DNA from: Lachnospiraceae bacterium | GTDB lineage: Bacteria; Bacillota; Clostridia; Lachnospirales; Lachnospiraceae | NCBI GenBank assembly: GCA_017546025.1 | Contig: JAFYYS010000022.1 | Coordinates: forward strand, 1-64,000 | Reading direction: 5' to 3' | Length of the DNA stretch: 64,000 nucleotides | In this document: piece by piece, positions 46,445 through 54,881 of the stretch | Position numbering within the stretch: position 1 is the first letter of the stretch | Layout: each line of letters starts with the position of its first letter | Program-made: the position numbers and the translations under genes | The notes under the pieces: generated by a model | Seen by the model: the letters and a program-made list of their open reading frames with translations, nothing else | The model's database searches: none | What the model was told of the DNA's origin: nothing

Positions 46445-46461
46445 TATCTACAGAGAGGATA

Positions 46462-46785
46462 ATGCCGGACTGTCCGGCGGGTAAGGATATGGGAGCAATC
46501 AGGGAGAGGGACAACAGAATCGACGTCATCTGTCAGCATAACCGCGACCGTACCATCATGCCGATTAAGATCCGGCTGACGGACGAATACGGAGAGCTAC
46601 AGACTTACATGATTCTTGCTTATAAGGATCTTTCCGGGCAGAAGGATTACACGCTGCCCAACGGAATTCTCGTAAGGGGACATATCCGGACGTTTGAGTG
46701 CCGCATTTCGGTGTTCGGCACGGAACGTCTGATTCGGATTGCGTATAATGCCGATGACAATATATGGCGGATTGTCGGCGTTTGA
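46462..46785 (+). CDS. small SOS-regulated hypothetical protein
   Basis: 107 residues, not firmly recognised. The sequence after residue ~10 (MGAIRERDNRIDVICQHNRDRTIMPIKIRLTDE is the start of the conserved part; core IDVICQHNRDR) is a compact, probably all-beta domain ending IRIAYNADDNIWRIVGV. Similar small proteins occur near Y-family polymerase genes in Lachnospiraceae; that is recollection. Its promoter has a LexA box. The start is uncertain: ATG 46462 (AGAGG 3 nt upstream) or ATG 46489. A GCCGGAC/GTCCGGC palindrome lies right after the first ATG. No polymerase gene is adjacent. Confidence 0.65.
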   Translation: MPDCPAGKDMGAIRERDNRIDVICQHNRDRTIMPIKIRLTDEYGELQTYMILAYKDLSGQKDYTLPNGILVRGHIRTFECRISVFGTERLIRIAYNADDNIWRIVGV

Positions 46786-46826
46786 TTGACGGGTGCGCGT
46801 GCCCGGTGGAAGAGGAAGGAGTCTGT

Positions 46827-49079
46827 ATGATTCGGGAACAGGAAACAACAATCGGTTTTCATGTCTGGGGAAGCCCCGAGCTCAGTGAGGAGCGGGTGCG
46901 CTTAATCCGGCTTGACAATGACGGCATGACGTATGCGATGGCGGTCACGGAGGAGGGTTACCTTCTGCACGTTTATTACGGGAAGCGGTGCGGAGACGAT
47001 GACCTGACGTACCTGCTTCATCTGGAGGAGGGCAACTATGTGCCGAGGCATCATAAACGGGAGAAGGGCGGTTTCATGGATTCCCGCCCGTTCGAGTATC
47101 CGTGCCACGGTATCGGCGATTACCGGGAACCGTGCTTCATGATCATGGACGGGGACGGAATGTCGTCCTGCGATCTTCGGTATAAGAGCCACCGGATTGT
47201 GCAGGGAAAGCCTGCCCTTACCGAGAAGGGCGTCAGCGTGATTCCGGCCACGTTTGCCGGAAAGGATGAGGCGGAAACGCTGATTGTCACGATGGAGGAC
47301 AGTCATGCGGGACTGCTTGTCGAGCTAAACTATAGCATTTTCCGCGGACTTAATGTGATGACGCGGTCCACAAAGGTATATAACCGAGGCTACCGGGATA
47401 CGAGAGTGCAGCGGGTGCTTTCCGCGTGTGTGGAGTTTCCGTCGGATCAGTACGATATGGTTACCTTAAACGGTTCCTGGGCGCGTGAGCGCGGCGTGTG
47501 TCGTGCGCCTTTACACGGCGGAATTCAGGCCGTTGACAGCAAGAGGGGCATTTCGTCTGCGCAGCATAATCCTTTTGCGGCAGTCTGCGCGAAGAATGCG
47601 GATGAGGACCACGGTGAGGTTTACGGCTTCAATCTCGTGTACAGCGGCAACTTCCTTGCCGAAACCGAGGTCAATGACAAGCGCCGGGCCAGGTTTGTGA
47701 TGGGCATCAACCCGTATGATTTTTCATGGCTTTTAAAGCCGGAGGAAGAGTTCACCGCGCCCGAGGTTGTGATGGTTTATTCCGAAGAAGGTTTCGGCGG
47801 CATGTCGAGAACCTTCCATGATTTGTACCGGAACCACCTGATCCGAGGCTACTGGAAAGACCGGGAGAGGCCGGTTCTGATCAACAACTGGGAAGCAACC
47901 TACTTTAATTTCGATCAGGATAAGCTATATGCCATTGCTGAGCAGGCGTCAAAGCTCGGCATCGAGATGCTTGTCATGGACGACGGCTGGTTCGGACACC
48001 GTGATTTCGACGATTCGTCGCTCGGGGACTGGCGCGTTTATGAGGAGAAGCTGAAGGGCGGTCTTAAGCCGCTTGTCGACCGCGTCAATGCGCTTGGCAT
48101 GAAATTCGGCATCTGGTTTGAGCCGGAGATGGTCAGCGAGAACAGCGATCTGTACCGCGAGCATCCGGAGTGGGCCATCCAGATCATCGGACGCGAGCTG
48201 ACGCAGATGCGCGCGCAGTATGCGCTCGATTACTCCAACGCAGAGGTGCGGGACTACGTATACGGCATGCTTCGTTCCGTGCTTGATTCCGCCAATATCG
48301 AATATGTCAAATGGGACATGAACCGCCAGCTTACGGAGGTCGGCTCCACGACACTGCCCGCCAAGAGGCAGCGCGAGCTGTGGCACCGCTATGTGCTCGG
48401 CGTTTATGATCTGATGAACCGGCTGACGACGGATTATCCGAAGCTTCTTCTTGAAAACTGTTCAAGCGGCGGCGGACGGTTTGATCCGGCCATGCTTTAT
48501 TTTTCGCCGCAGATCTGGACAAGCGACGATACGGATGCGATTGAACGGCTGAAGATTCAGTACGGGACAAGCTTCTGCTACCCGGCTTCCGCGATGGGCG
48601 CGCATGTTTCGGACTGCCCGAACCATCTGGTCGGACGGACGGTGCCGTTTCACACAAGAGGCGATGTGGCGCTTGTCGGAACGTTCGGCTACGAGCTGGA
48701 TGTCACCCGCATCCCAGAGGAGGACCGCAATCAGATTCCGGGACAGGTAGAACGGTTCCACCGCTTCAATCCGCTGATTCGAAAAGGCGACCACTACCGG
48801 ATCGGCAACCCGTTTGAAAGCTCCGAGTACGATGCGTGGGCGTTCGTCTCGAAGGATAAGAACGAGGCTCTTTTCACATTTGTCAGAATACTGGGCTCGG
48901 CGAACATGCCGCCCGTTCATGTGAAGCTGAAGGGACTTGACCCGCAGAAGCGGTATTATTGCGAGCAGACCGGGCAGGTGCTTTCCGGACGCACTCTGAT
49001 GACGTGCGGAATCGACATCGGAACCCGCGGCGATTTCGAATCAAAACAGTTTTACTTCCGTGTAACGGAGGAGGAATGA
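46827..49079 (+). CDS. alpha-galactosidase (GH36)
   Basis: 750-residue family 36 glycoside hydrolase releasing terminal alpha-galactose from raffinose-type oligosaccharides or galactomannan fragments. The nucleophile is D497 in YVKWDMNR and the acid/base D567 in WTSDDTD, 70 residues apart as in characterised GH36 enzymes. The beta-sandwich N-terminal domain (residues 1-330) and LVMDDGWFGHRDFD are typical. No signal peptide, so cytoplasmic. The ATG at 46827 has GGAAGGAG 7 nt upstream. No sugar transporter or regulator is adjacent. Confidence 0.95.
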   Translation: MIREQETTIGFHVWGSPELSEERVRLIRLDNDGMTYAMAVTEEGYLLHVYYGKRCGDDDLTYLLHLEEGNYVPRHHKREKGGFMDSRPFEYPCHGIGDYREPCFMIMDGDGMSSCDLRYKSHRIVQGKPALTEKGVSVIPATFAGKDEAETLIVTMEDSHAGLLVELNYSIFRGLNVMTRSTKVYNRGYRDTRVQRVLSACVEFPSDQYDMVTLNGSWARERGVCRAPLHGGIQAVDSKRGISSAQHNPFAAVCAKNADEDHGEVYGFNLVYSGNFLAETEVNDKRRARFVMGINPYDFSWLLKPEEEFTAPEVVMVYSEEGFGGMSRTFHDLYRNHLIRGYWKDRERPVLINNWEATYFNFDQDKLYAIAEQASKLGIEMLVMDDGWFGHRDFDDSSLGDWRVYEEKLKGGLKPLVDRVNALGMKFGIWFEPEMVSENSDLYREHPEWAIQIIGRELTQMRAQYALDYSNAEVRDYVYGMLRSVLDSANIEYVKWDMNRQLTEVGSTTLPAKRQRELWHRYVLGVYDLMNRLTTDYPKLLLENCSSGGGRFDPAMLYFSPQIWTSDDTDAIERLKIQYGTSFCYPASAMGAHVSDCPNHLVGRTVPFHTRGDVALVGTFGYELDVTRIPEEDRNQIPGQVERFHRFNPLIRKGDHYRIGNPFESSEYDAWAFVSKDKNEALFTFVRILGSANMPPVHVKLKGLDPQKRYYCEQTGQVLSGRTLMTCGIDIGTRGDFESKQFYFRVTEEE

Positions 49080-49080
49080 A

Positions 49081-49806
49081 TTGGAACCGATTAAACCGTA
49101 CAAAAAAGAATTCGAATATTCCTATGCGCTCGGGGCTTTTCCGACGGTCGAGCTTTTGAAGAAGCGGCCGGAGAGCGCCGAGGCGGTTTACGTGCATTCG
49201 TCATTTACCGACCGCGCGAACATCGAAGAGCTTTGCAGAAAGCACAATGTTCCGGTGCGGGAAGGCGATAAGCTGATTGCCCGCTTAAGTGACAAGGAGA
49301 ATGTCTATGTCATCGGGCAGTTTCGAAAGTTTCAGGACGGGCTTAGTGACGACGAGCCGCATCTGATGCTTGTGAATCCGAGCAACATGGGCAATTTCGG
49401 AACGATTCTTCGGACCTGTCTTGCCTTCGGCATTCACGACATTGCCGTGATTACGCCGGCGGCCGACCACTTCAATCCGAAGGTCGTCAGGGCTTCCATG
49501 GGAGCGGTTTTCTCGCTTCGGATTGCCTGCTTTTCCGATTTTGCGGAATACCGGAAGCGGTACGCGCAGGCGGACCGGAAGCTGTATGCGTTCATGCTGA
49601 CGGCGAAAAAGCAGCTGACGGCGGAGAACTGTCCGAAGCCCGACAAATACACGCTGATATTCGGAAACGAGGCAACGGGACTGCCGGAATCCTATGCAAA
49701 CGAGGCAGAGGCCATCATCATTCCGCAGTCGCCCGAAGTAGACTCCTTAAACCTTACGATTGCCGTCGGAATCGGGGCTTATCTGTTCCGTAAAACCGGG
49801 GCGTAA
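49081..49806 (+). CDS. TrmH/SpoU-family RNA 2'-O-methyltransferase
   Basis: 241-residue SPOUT methyltransferase modifying rRNA or tRNA ribose. The knotted C-terminal domain has LVNPSNMGNFGTILRTCLAFG (motif 1), FGNEATGLPESY (motif 2) and IPQSPEVDSLNLTIAVGIGAYLF (motif 3). An N-terminal substrate-binding part (residues 1-90) contains EEAVYVHSSFTDRANI-like sequence. It begins with TTG at 49081 with GGAGGAGG upstream, 1 nt after alpha-galactosidase. The exact target is not predictable. Confidence 0.87.
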   Translation: MEPIKPYKKEFEYSYALGAFPTVELLKKRPESAEAVYVHSSFTDRANIEELCRKHNVPVREGDKLIARLSDKENVYVIGQFRKFQDGLSDDEPHLMLVNPSNMGNFGTILRTCLAFGIHDIAVITPAADHFNPKVVRASMGAVFSLRIACFSDFAEYRKRYAQADRKLYAFMLTAKKQLTAENCPKPDKYTLIFGNEATGLPESYANEAEAIIIPQSPEVDSLNLTIAVGIGAYLFRKTGA

Positions 49807-49839
49807 ACGATATAGAAAAAGGTGCAAAATTTCAAAAAC

Positions 49840-49868
49840 TTGCTTTTTTTTGAAAAACATAGTATGAT
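49840..49868 (+). promoter_or_regulatory. sigma-A promoter of the 49982 lipoprotein
   Basis: TTGCTT (49840-49845), 17-nt spacer, TATGAT (49863-49868). Confidence 0.75.
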
Positions 49869-49981
49869 ATGGGGCATAGCGAAACCGACCGGCAACGGGG
49901 AATGTGCCGGAAACGGTCTTCGCGGATCATTTGGACCTTTTGTTTACAAACGACAGAAAGTTTAACGAAAAGGAGAAAACT

Positions 49982-50881
49982 ATGAAACTGTTTAAGAAGA
50001 TGCTGATGCTCCTTCTGGTGCTCAGCATGGTTATGGCACTCGTTGCCTGCGGCGACGATGACGATGACGACGATTCGAAGGAAGGTTCCTCGCGAAAGAA
50101 GGACAAGACCGAGCAGGTTACCAAAGAGCCTACGGACGACCCTGATCCGACTTCCGCTCCGACCGATGAGCCCACTCCGGAACCTACGGACGCTCCGGCT
50201 CCTACGGATGAGCCTGTAAGCACCCCTACTCCTACCCCTACGGAAGCTCCCGCACCGACCGATGCTCCCAATCCGATCAGCGGCGACCTCACTACCGATA
50301 AGCTGATTGGTACATGGCAGGGCTCCATGACGGCTTCCCTGAAGGACTTCATGGTACTTACCGGTGAGACGCTCGATGCTGAGTCCCAGCAGGTATTCGA
50401 CCTGATGATGAGCTCCATGAACGATGCCGGCATCAAGGGCGACTTCAAGCTGGATCTTGCCATTGAGTTCGAGGATGAAGAGAACTGTGTTGTTACGATG
50501 AAATTCGACGGCATGGATTTCTATAACGGCATCCAGAAGCTTTTTGCTACCGAGGACGGCGTATACACCTTCTTCGGCGCTATGCTCGGCATGGACAAGG
50601 ACAGCATTAAGGCACTCCTTGCAATGTCCGGCGAAAGCATTGACGATCTTGTTGACGATATGCTTGGGAGCTTTGATCCCGACGACTTCAACGTAGAAGA
50701 GACCAAGGACGCTCAGTACAAGCTCGAAGGCAACAAGGTTAAGATGACGGGCGAGGATGCGCTCGGTTACTTTACCTATGACGCAGCTAAGGGCGGTCTT
50801 GTAATCGGCACGGACGATACGAGTGCTGATTCCCAGAAGATCGTTAAGCTTCTTTCCGGTATCGTTCTGAAGAAGAAGTGA
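49982..50881 (+). CDS. secreted lipoprotein with Thr/Pro linker
   Basis: 299 residues. A lipoprotein signal (MLLLVLSMVMALVAC, lipidated Cys near residue 23) is followed by an Asp-rich patch, a Thr/Pro/Glu/Asp linker (PTDEPTPEPTDAPAPTDEP) of about 60 residues and a soluble domain beginning LIGTWQGSM near residue 108, a lipocalin-like start. The function is unknown; the layout is common for surface lipoproteins of Lachnospiraceae. The ATG at 49982 has AAAAGGAGA upstream; the longer ORF adds a non-homologous lead. Confidence 0.85.
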   Translation: MKLFKKMLMLLLVLSMVMALVACGDDDDDDDSKEGSSRKKDKTEQVTKEPTDDPDPTSAPTDEPTPEPTDAPAPTDEPVSTPTPTPTEAPAPTDAPNPISGDLTTDKLIGTWQGSMTASLKDFMVLTGETLDAESQQVFDLMMSSMNDAGIKGDFKLDLAIEFEDEENCVVTMKFDGMDFYNGIQKLFATEDGVYTFFGAMLGMDKDSIKALLAMSGESIDDLVDDMLGSFDPDDFNVEETKDAQYKLEGNKVKMTGEDALGYFTYDAAKGGLVIGTDDTSADSQKIVKLLSGIVLKKK

Positions 50882-50918
50882 TGAACCGCAAACGACAGGA
50901 GATTTCTTCATTTTCCTG

Positions 50919-50947
50919 TTGACAAATGCCATAAGATTCGTTATACT
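50919..50947 (+). promoter_or_regulatory. sigma-A promoter of ylxM-ffh
   Basis: Consensus TTGACA (50919-50924), 17-nt spacer, TATACT (50942-50947). The next terminator hairpin begins 1 nt after the -10. Confidence 0.85.
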
Positions 50948-50989
50948 TGCGAAGGTGTCAAGATTTTTTCTTTACACCTTCGCATTTTT
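50948..50989 (+). terminator. terminator overlapping the ylxM promoter start
   Basis: TGCGAAGGTGT (50948-50958) pairs with ACACCTTCGCA (50974-50984), then TTTTT. It most likely ends the upstream lipoprotein transcript. The ylxM transcript would start within the 5' arm and so lose part of the stem. Confidence 0.75.
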
Positions 50990-51026
50990 CGATTGTGGGG
51001 AAGAAAAGCGGAAAGGGCCGAAACAG

Positions 51027-51410
51027 ATGGAAGAGCAGAGAAAAACCAAGAAGTCCGAGCCGGATGACTGGCTTCGGGAGGCCAATGAACTGGCTTCGCT
51101 GTTCGACCGCTACGGCGCCTTGTTTGACGAAAGACAGCGCGAAATTTTTGAGGATTATATCTGTAACGACATGTCGCTTGCCGAAATTGCAGAGCGCGAG
51201 GGCATGACGAGGCAGGGAGTTTCGGATCTCGTTAAAAGAACGAGCCGGAAGCTCCGCGAATATGAAGACGGACTTCATATGGTCCGGAAAGCAAGAGAAG
51301 CGGATGGAATGATTTCGGAGCTTACAAAGCGGTTAGACGAAAGCGGTCTTTCCGGTGAGCGGGGCGAAGAAATCCGAGGGCTTCTTCAAAAGCTTTCGGA
51401 ACTGTTTTAA
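51027..51410 (+). CDS. ylxM: YlxM, DNA-binding regulator of SRP genes
   Basis: 127-residue helix-turn-helix protein (UPF0122) found next to ffh in Firmicutes. The helix-turn-helix is DMSLAEIAEREGMTRQGVSDLVKR (shown in part: LAEIAEREGMTRQGVSDL), with a C-terminal helix. The ATG at 51027 is preferred; the longer ORF covers the promoter. It lies 20 nt before ffh and is presumably co-transcribed. Confidence 0.9.
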   Translation: MEEQRKTKKSEPDDWLREANELASLFDRYGALFDERQREIFEDYICNDMSLAEIAEREGMTRQGVSDLVKRTSRKLREYEDGLHMVRKAREADGMISELTKRLDESGLSGERGEEIRGLLQKLSELF

Positions 51411-51430
51411 GAGGTCGGGAGGAAGAAAGA

Positions 51431-52774
51431 GTGGCTTTTGAAAGCTTATCCGATAAATTACAGAACGTATTCCGCAAGTTACGCGGAAAGGGACGCCTCA
51501 CCGAAGCGGACGTTAAGGAAGCACTTCGGGAAGTAAAGCTTGCGCTTTTGGAGGCGGACGTAAACTTCAAAGTGGTGAAGCAGTTCATCGCATCCGTGCA
51601 GGAGCGGGCGGTAGGTCAGGATGTCCTGACAAGCCTGACACCGGGGCAGATGGTCATCAAAATCGTTAACGAAGAGATGATTTCCCTGATGGGCTCCGAC
51701 ACAACGGAGATTGAACTTCTTTCCGGAGAGACAACCGTCATCATGATGTGCGGTCTGCAGGGTGCCGGTAAAACGACAACCGCGGCTAAGCTTGCCGGAA
51801 AGTTTAATGCGAAGGGCAAAAAGCCCCTGCTTGTTGCCTGTGACATCTACCGTCCGGCAGCCATCGACCAGTTGAAGGTGAATGCCGCGAAGCAGGAAGT
51901 GCCGTGCTTTGCCATGGGAACCGGCCACAGCCCGGTGGATATTGCCAAGGCAGCGATGGAGCACGCAAAGAAGGAAGGCAACAACGTTGTCATCCTCGAT
52001 ACGGCAGGACGTCTCCACATCGACGAGGAGTTGATGGAGGAACTTCAGAAGATTAAGAAGGCAATCACGGTACATCATACGGTTTTGACGGTTGACGCCA
52101 TGACCGGTCAGGATGTGCTGAATGTTGCGACGACGTTCGACGAGAAAATCGGAATCACCGGCGTGATTCTGACCAAGTTAGACGGCGATACGAGAGGCGG
52201 TGCGGCGCTTTCGATTCGTGCCGTGACCGGAAAGCCGATTCTGTATGTCGGCATGGGCGAGAAGCTTTCCGATCTGGAACAGTTCTATCCCGACCGCATG
52301 GCATCGAGAATTCTCGGCATGGGCGATGTGCTGACGCTGATTGACAAGGTGCAGGCCGAGGTCGATGAGCAGAAGGCAATCGAACTTGAGAAGAAATTCC
52401 GCAAGAATGAATTTGACTTCAACGATTTCTACGATCAGATTCAGCAGATGAAGAAGATGGGCGGTCTGCAGAGCATCCTTTCGATGATGCCCGGCATGGG
52501 CGGCCAGTTAAAGGATATTGAGATTGACGACGATGCGTTCAAGCAGACGGAGGCAATCATCAATTCCATGACGAAGAAGGAACGTGAGAAGCCCGACATC
52601 ATCACGCCCTCGAGAAAGCGGCGCATTGCCAACGGCTCCGGCGTGGACATTGCCGACGTCAACCGTCTGATGAAGCAGTACGAGCAGACGAAGAAGATGA
52701 TGAAGCAGATGAACGGCATGATGAAGGGCGGCAAATTCCGCCGCGGCGGCGGGAAATTCCCGTTCGGTTTTTAA
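51431..52774 (+). CDS. ffh: signal recognition particle protein Ffh
   Basis: 447-residue SRP54 GTPase that delivers nascent membrane proteins with SRP RNA. The N domain (residues 1-85) precedes the G domain with GLQGAGKTTTAAKLAGK, DTAGRLHID and TKLDGDTRGGAAL. The M domain contains SRKRRIANGSGVDIADVNRL and a Met-rich end (KKMMKQMNGMMKGGKF). It starts with GTG at 51431, following ylxM closely, and precedes rpsP. The length is normal. Confidence 0.97.
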   Translation: MAFESLSDKLQNVFRKLRGKGRLTEADVKEALREVKLALLEADVNFKVVKQFIASVQERAVGQDVLTSLTPGQMVIKIVNEEMISLMGSDTTEIELLSGETTVIMMCGLQGAGKTTTAAKLAGKFNAKGKKPLLVACDIYRPAAIDQLKVNAAKQEVPCFAMGTGHSPVDIAKAAMEHAKKEGNNVVILDTAGRLHIDEELMEELQKIKKAITVHHTVLTVDAMTGQDVLNVATTFDEKIGITGVILTKLDGDTRGGAALSIRAVTGKPILYVGMGEKLSDLEQFYPDRMASRILGMGDVLTLIDKVQAEVDEQKAIELEKKFRKNEFDFNDFYDQIQQMKKMGGLQSILSMMPGMGGQLKDIEIDDDAFKQTEAIINSMTKKEREKPDIITPSRKRRIANGSGVDIADVNRLMKQYEQTKKMMKQMNGMMKGGKFRRGGGKFPFGF

Positions 52775-52841
52775 TCTGATATATTAATCCATCGGATTTT
52801 TATATACGTTGTACGGACTAAGTTAAGGAGGTGAATAGATT

Positions 52842-53087
52842 ATGGCAGTAAAGATTCGTTTGAGAAGAATGGGCGAGAAGCATGCTCCGTTCTACCGTGT
52901 GATCGTTGCGGACGAGAGATCTCCGAGAGACGGAAGATTCATCGCAGAGCTGGGCATTTATGATCCCACCAAGGAACCCATGACATTTAAGGTAGATGAG
53001 GAAGCTGCGAAGAAGTGGCTTGCTGATGGCGCTCAGCCTACCGAGACCGTTGCCAAGCTGTTCAAGAAGGCCGGTATTCAGAAGTAA
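52842..53087 (+). CDS. rpsP: 30S ribosomal protein S16
   Basis: 81-residue ribosomal protein, beginning [23 protein letters not shown], the S16 signature, with [13 protein letters not shown] strong TAAGGAGGTGAATAG box lies upstream. It is followed by khpA-rimM-trmD-rplS, the usual order. It contributes to 30S assembly around the 5' domain of 16S rRNA. Confidence 0.97.
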   Translation: MAVKIRLRRMGEKHAPFYRVIVADERSPRDGRFIAELGIYDPTKEPMTFKVDEEAAKKWLADGAQPTETVAKLFKKAGIQK

Positions 53088-53100
53088 TGGGAGGACCGCA

Positions 53101-53334
53101 ATGAAAGAATTAGTGGAAGTGATTGCAAAATCGCTGGTTACCAAACCGGACCAGGTTGTTGTCACCGAAAGCGTAGCAGAGGACGGCGGTATCCTTCTTG
53201 AGCTGAGAGTTGCCCCTGACGATATGGGCAAAGTAATCGGCAAACAGGGGCGCATTGCAAAAGCGCTCCGTGCTGTAGTGAAGGTTGCGGCAACAAAGGA
53301 AGACAAGAAAGTTGTTGTGGATATTGTGCAGTAA
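53101..53334 (+). CDS. khpA: KH-domain RNA-binding protein KhpA
   Basis: 77-residue KH protein (YlqC). The RNA-binding GxxG loop is in VIGKQGRIAKALR, flanked by the typical beta-alpha-alpha-beta elements. KhpA forms a complex with KhpB and influences cell division and RNA metabolism in Firmicutes. The ATG at 53101 comes 13 nt after rpsP with GGGAGGACC upstream. A stable hairpin follows the stop. Confidence 0.95.
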   Translation: MKELVEVIAKSLVTKPDQVVVTESVAEDGGILLELRVAPDDMGKVIGKQGRIAKALRAVVKVAATKEDKKVVVDIVQ

Positions 53335-53340
53335 CTCTTG

Positions 53341-53379
53341 CGGGTTGTGAGAACAGTCGAACTGTGTTCTCACAGCCCG
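53341..53379 (+). promoter_or_regulatory. intra-operon hairpin between khpA and rimM
   Basis: CGGGTTGTGAGAACA (53341-53355) pairs with TGTTCTCACAGCCCG (53365-53379) with one wobble; the loop adds an ACAGT/ACTGT option. There is no T run, so it is a processing, stability or pause element rather than a terminator. Confidence 0.7.
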
Positions 53380-53451
53380 TATTCCTGTTATCGGAACCTG
53401 AGGGAGCGGGAGATGGAAAATGTCACATTTTCCGCGGGGAAAGGACTGAAT

Positions 53452-53961
53452 ATGGACGATAAACTGAGAGTCGGTGTCTATACGAACACGCACGGCGTGC
53501 ACGGGGAGATCAAGGTCTATCCGACGACGGACGACATCAACCGGTTCCACAAGGGGCTTCCGCTTTTTTTAGATGTCCCGGGAAAGCAGATTCCGCTTAC
53601 GGTGGAGCAGGTGAAGTACTTCAAGAATATGGTGATTCTGAAGTTTGAGGGCATCGATAACATCAATGACATAGAAAAATACAAGGGACACGACCTGCTT
53701 GTATCAAGAGAGCACGCCGTGCCGCTTGAGGAGGACGAATATTTCATCTGTGACGCCATCGGTTCCGATGTCGTGACGGAGGAGGGCGAGAAGCTCGGCA
53801 CGTTAAAGGATGTGCTGCAGACCGGCGCGAACGACGTTTTCGTGATTACGTTAACGGGCGGGCGCGAGGTGCTGTTTCCGGTGATTCCGGAATGCGTGAA
53901 GGACATCGACACCGACGGGAAGCAGATTACGGTTCATGTCATGAAAGGATTGTTGGACTGA
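53452..53961 (+). CDS. rimM: 16S rRNA processing protein RimM
   Basis: 169-residue assembly factor for the 30S subunit that binds S19 and the 16S head. It starts DDKLRVGVYTNTHGVHGEIKVYP, the family N-terminus, has a PRC-barrel domain from about residue 95 (FICDAIGSDVVTEEGEKLG), and ends LLFPVIPECVKDID-like sequence. Start 53452 has GGGGAAAGGA about 8 nt upstream; an in-frame ATG at 53413 would add 13 residues spanning a perfect GGAAAATGT/ACATTTTCC palindrome. trmD overlaps its stop. Confidence 0.93.
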   Translation: MDDKLRVGVYTNTHGVHGEIKVYPTTDDINRFHKGLPLFLDVPGKQIPLTVEQVKYFKNMVILKFEGIDNINDIEKYKGHDLLVSREHAVPLEEDEYFICDAIGSDVVTEEGEKLGTLKDVLQTGANDVFVITLTGGREVLFPVIPECVKDIDTDGKQITVHVMKGLLD

Positions 53962-54719
53962 TGAAGTATTATGTGATGACACTGTTTCCCGAGATGGTCT
54001 CGGAAGGGCTTCATACAAGCATTCTCGGCCGCGCCATGGATGCGGGAATTATCGGCCTTGAAACAATTGACATCCGGGATTATTCGGAGGACAAGCACCG
54101 CCATGTGGACGATTATCCCTACGGCGGTGGGGCGGGCATGGTAATGGCGCCTGGCCCGATTGCGCGGACCTATGATGCAATCCTTGAAAAGCGGAACAAA
54201 CCGGACCGTCCCCGTGTTATCTACCTGACACCCTGGGGAAAGGTTTTTAAGCAGGAGGACGCCAAGGAACTGGCGAAGGAGGACGACCTCGTATTTCTCT
54301 GCGGCCATTACGAGGGCGTTGACGAGCGCGTGTTAGAGGATATCGTGACGGATTATTATTCCATCGGCGATTACGTGCTTTCGGGCGGCGAGCTGCCCGC
54401 GATGGTTATGATTGACGCCATATCAAGAATGGTGCCCGGTGTTCTGACCAATGAGGAAAGCGGTGACGCGGAGAGCTTCGAGAACAGCCTTCTTGAGTAT
54501 CCTCAGTATACAAGACCGGAGGAATGGAACGGCCGAAAGGTGCCGGAGGTGCTGCTTTCCGGCAACCATGCAAAGATAGCGGAGTGGCGCGAAGAGCGTT
54601 CCGTAGACCGCACATTGCAGTACCGTCCCGAGCTGATTGAGAAGGCGGTTTTGAGTAAAAAAGGCACGAAATACCTGAAGGCCAGACCGGCCGAAACAAA
54701 GGACGGCGGGAAACAGTAA
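53961..54719 (+). CDS. trmD: tRNA (guanine(37)-N1)-methyltransferase
   Basis: 252-residue SPOUT methyltransferase that makes m1G37 and prevents frameshifting. YPYGGGAGMVMAPGP, CGHYEGVDERVLE and the trefoil-knot block SIGDYVLSGGELPAM are present, with the C-terminal RRPEEW-like PEEWNGRKVPEVLLSGNH. The ATG at 53961 overlaps the rimM stop (TGATG). It is followed by a promoter and leader for rplS. Confidence 0.97.
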   Translation: MKYYVMTLFPEMVSEGLHTSILGRAMDAGIIGLETIDIRDYSEDKHRHVDDYPYGGGAGMVMAPGPIARTYDAILEKRNKPDRPRVIYLTPWGKVFKQEDAKELAKEDDLVFLCGHYEGVDERVLEDIVTDYYSIGDYVLSGGELPAMVMIDAISRMVPGVLTNEESGDAESFENSLLEYPQYTRPEEWNGRKVPEVLLSGNHAKIAEWREERSVDRTLQYRPELIEKAVLSKKGTKYLKARPAETKDGGKQ

Positions 54720-54747
54720 AAGAGTATCCGGAAAATGAAAATAATCC

Positions 54748-54776
54748 TTGCATTTTCCACTTCGGTATGGTATTAT
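54748..54776 (+). promoter_or_regulatory. sigma-A promoter of rplS
   Basis: TTGCAT (54748-54753), 17-nt spacer, TATTAT (54771-54776). CATTTTCC (54751-54758) overlaps the -35, and an inverted copy GGAAAATG is at 54730-54737. Confidence 0.75.
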
Positions 54777-54782
54777 AGGTTT

Positions 54783-54881
54783 CCGTGAGACGCGGTGTTC
54801 CGCTGTGCTATGTTGATTATCTGCCATGAGGCAGCTTTGATAGCAGTATGAAGACCGAAATAAATTTTGGAGGTCAAAACA
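54783..54881 (+). ncRNA. rplS 5' leader, possible L19 autoregulatory leader
   Basis: About 100 nt between promoter and rplS. It includes a CTGCC-ATGA-GGCAG hairpin near 54820 and a GCGGTGTTCCGC hairpin near 54793. Firmicutes often carry an L19 leader here; the sequence match to the Rfam family was not checked. Confidence 0.4.
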
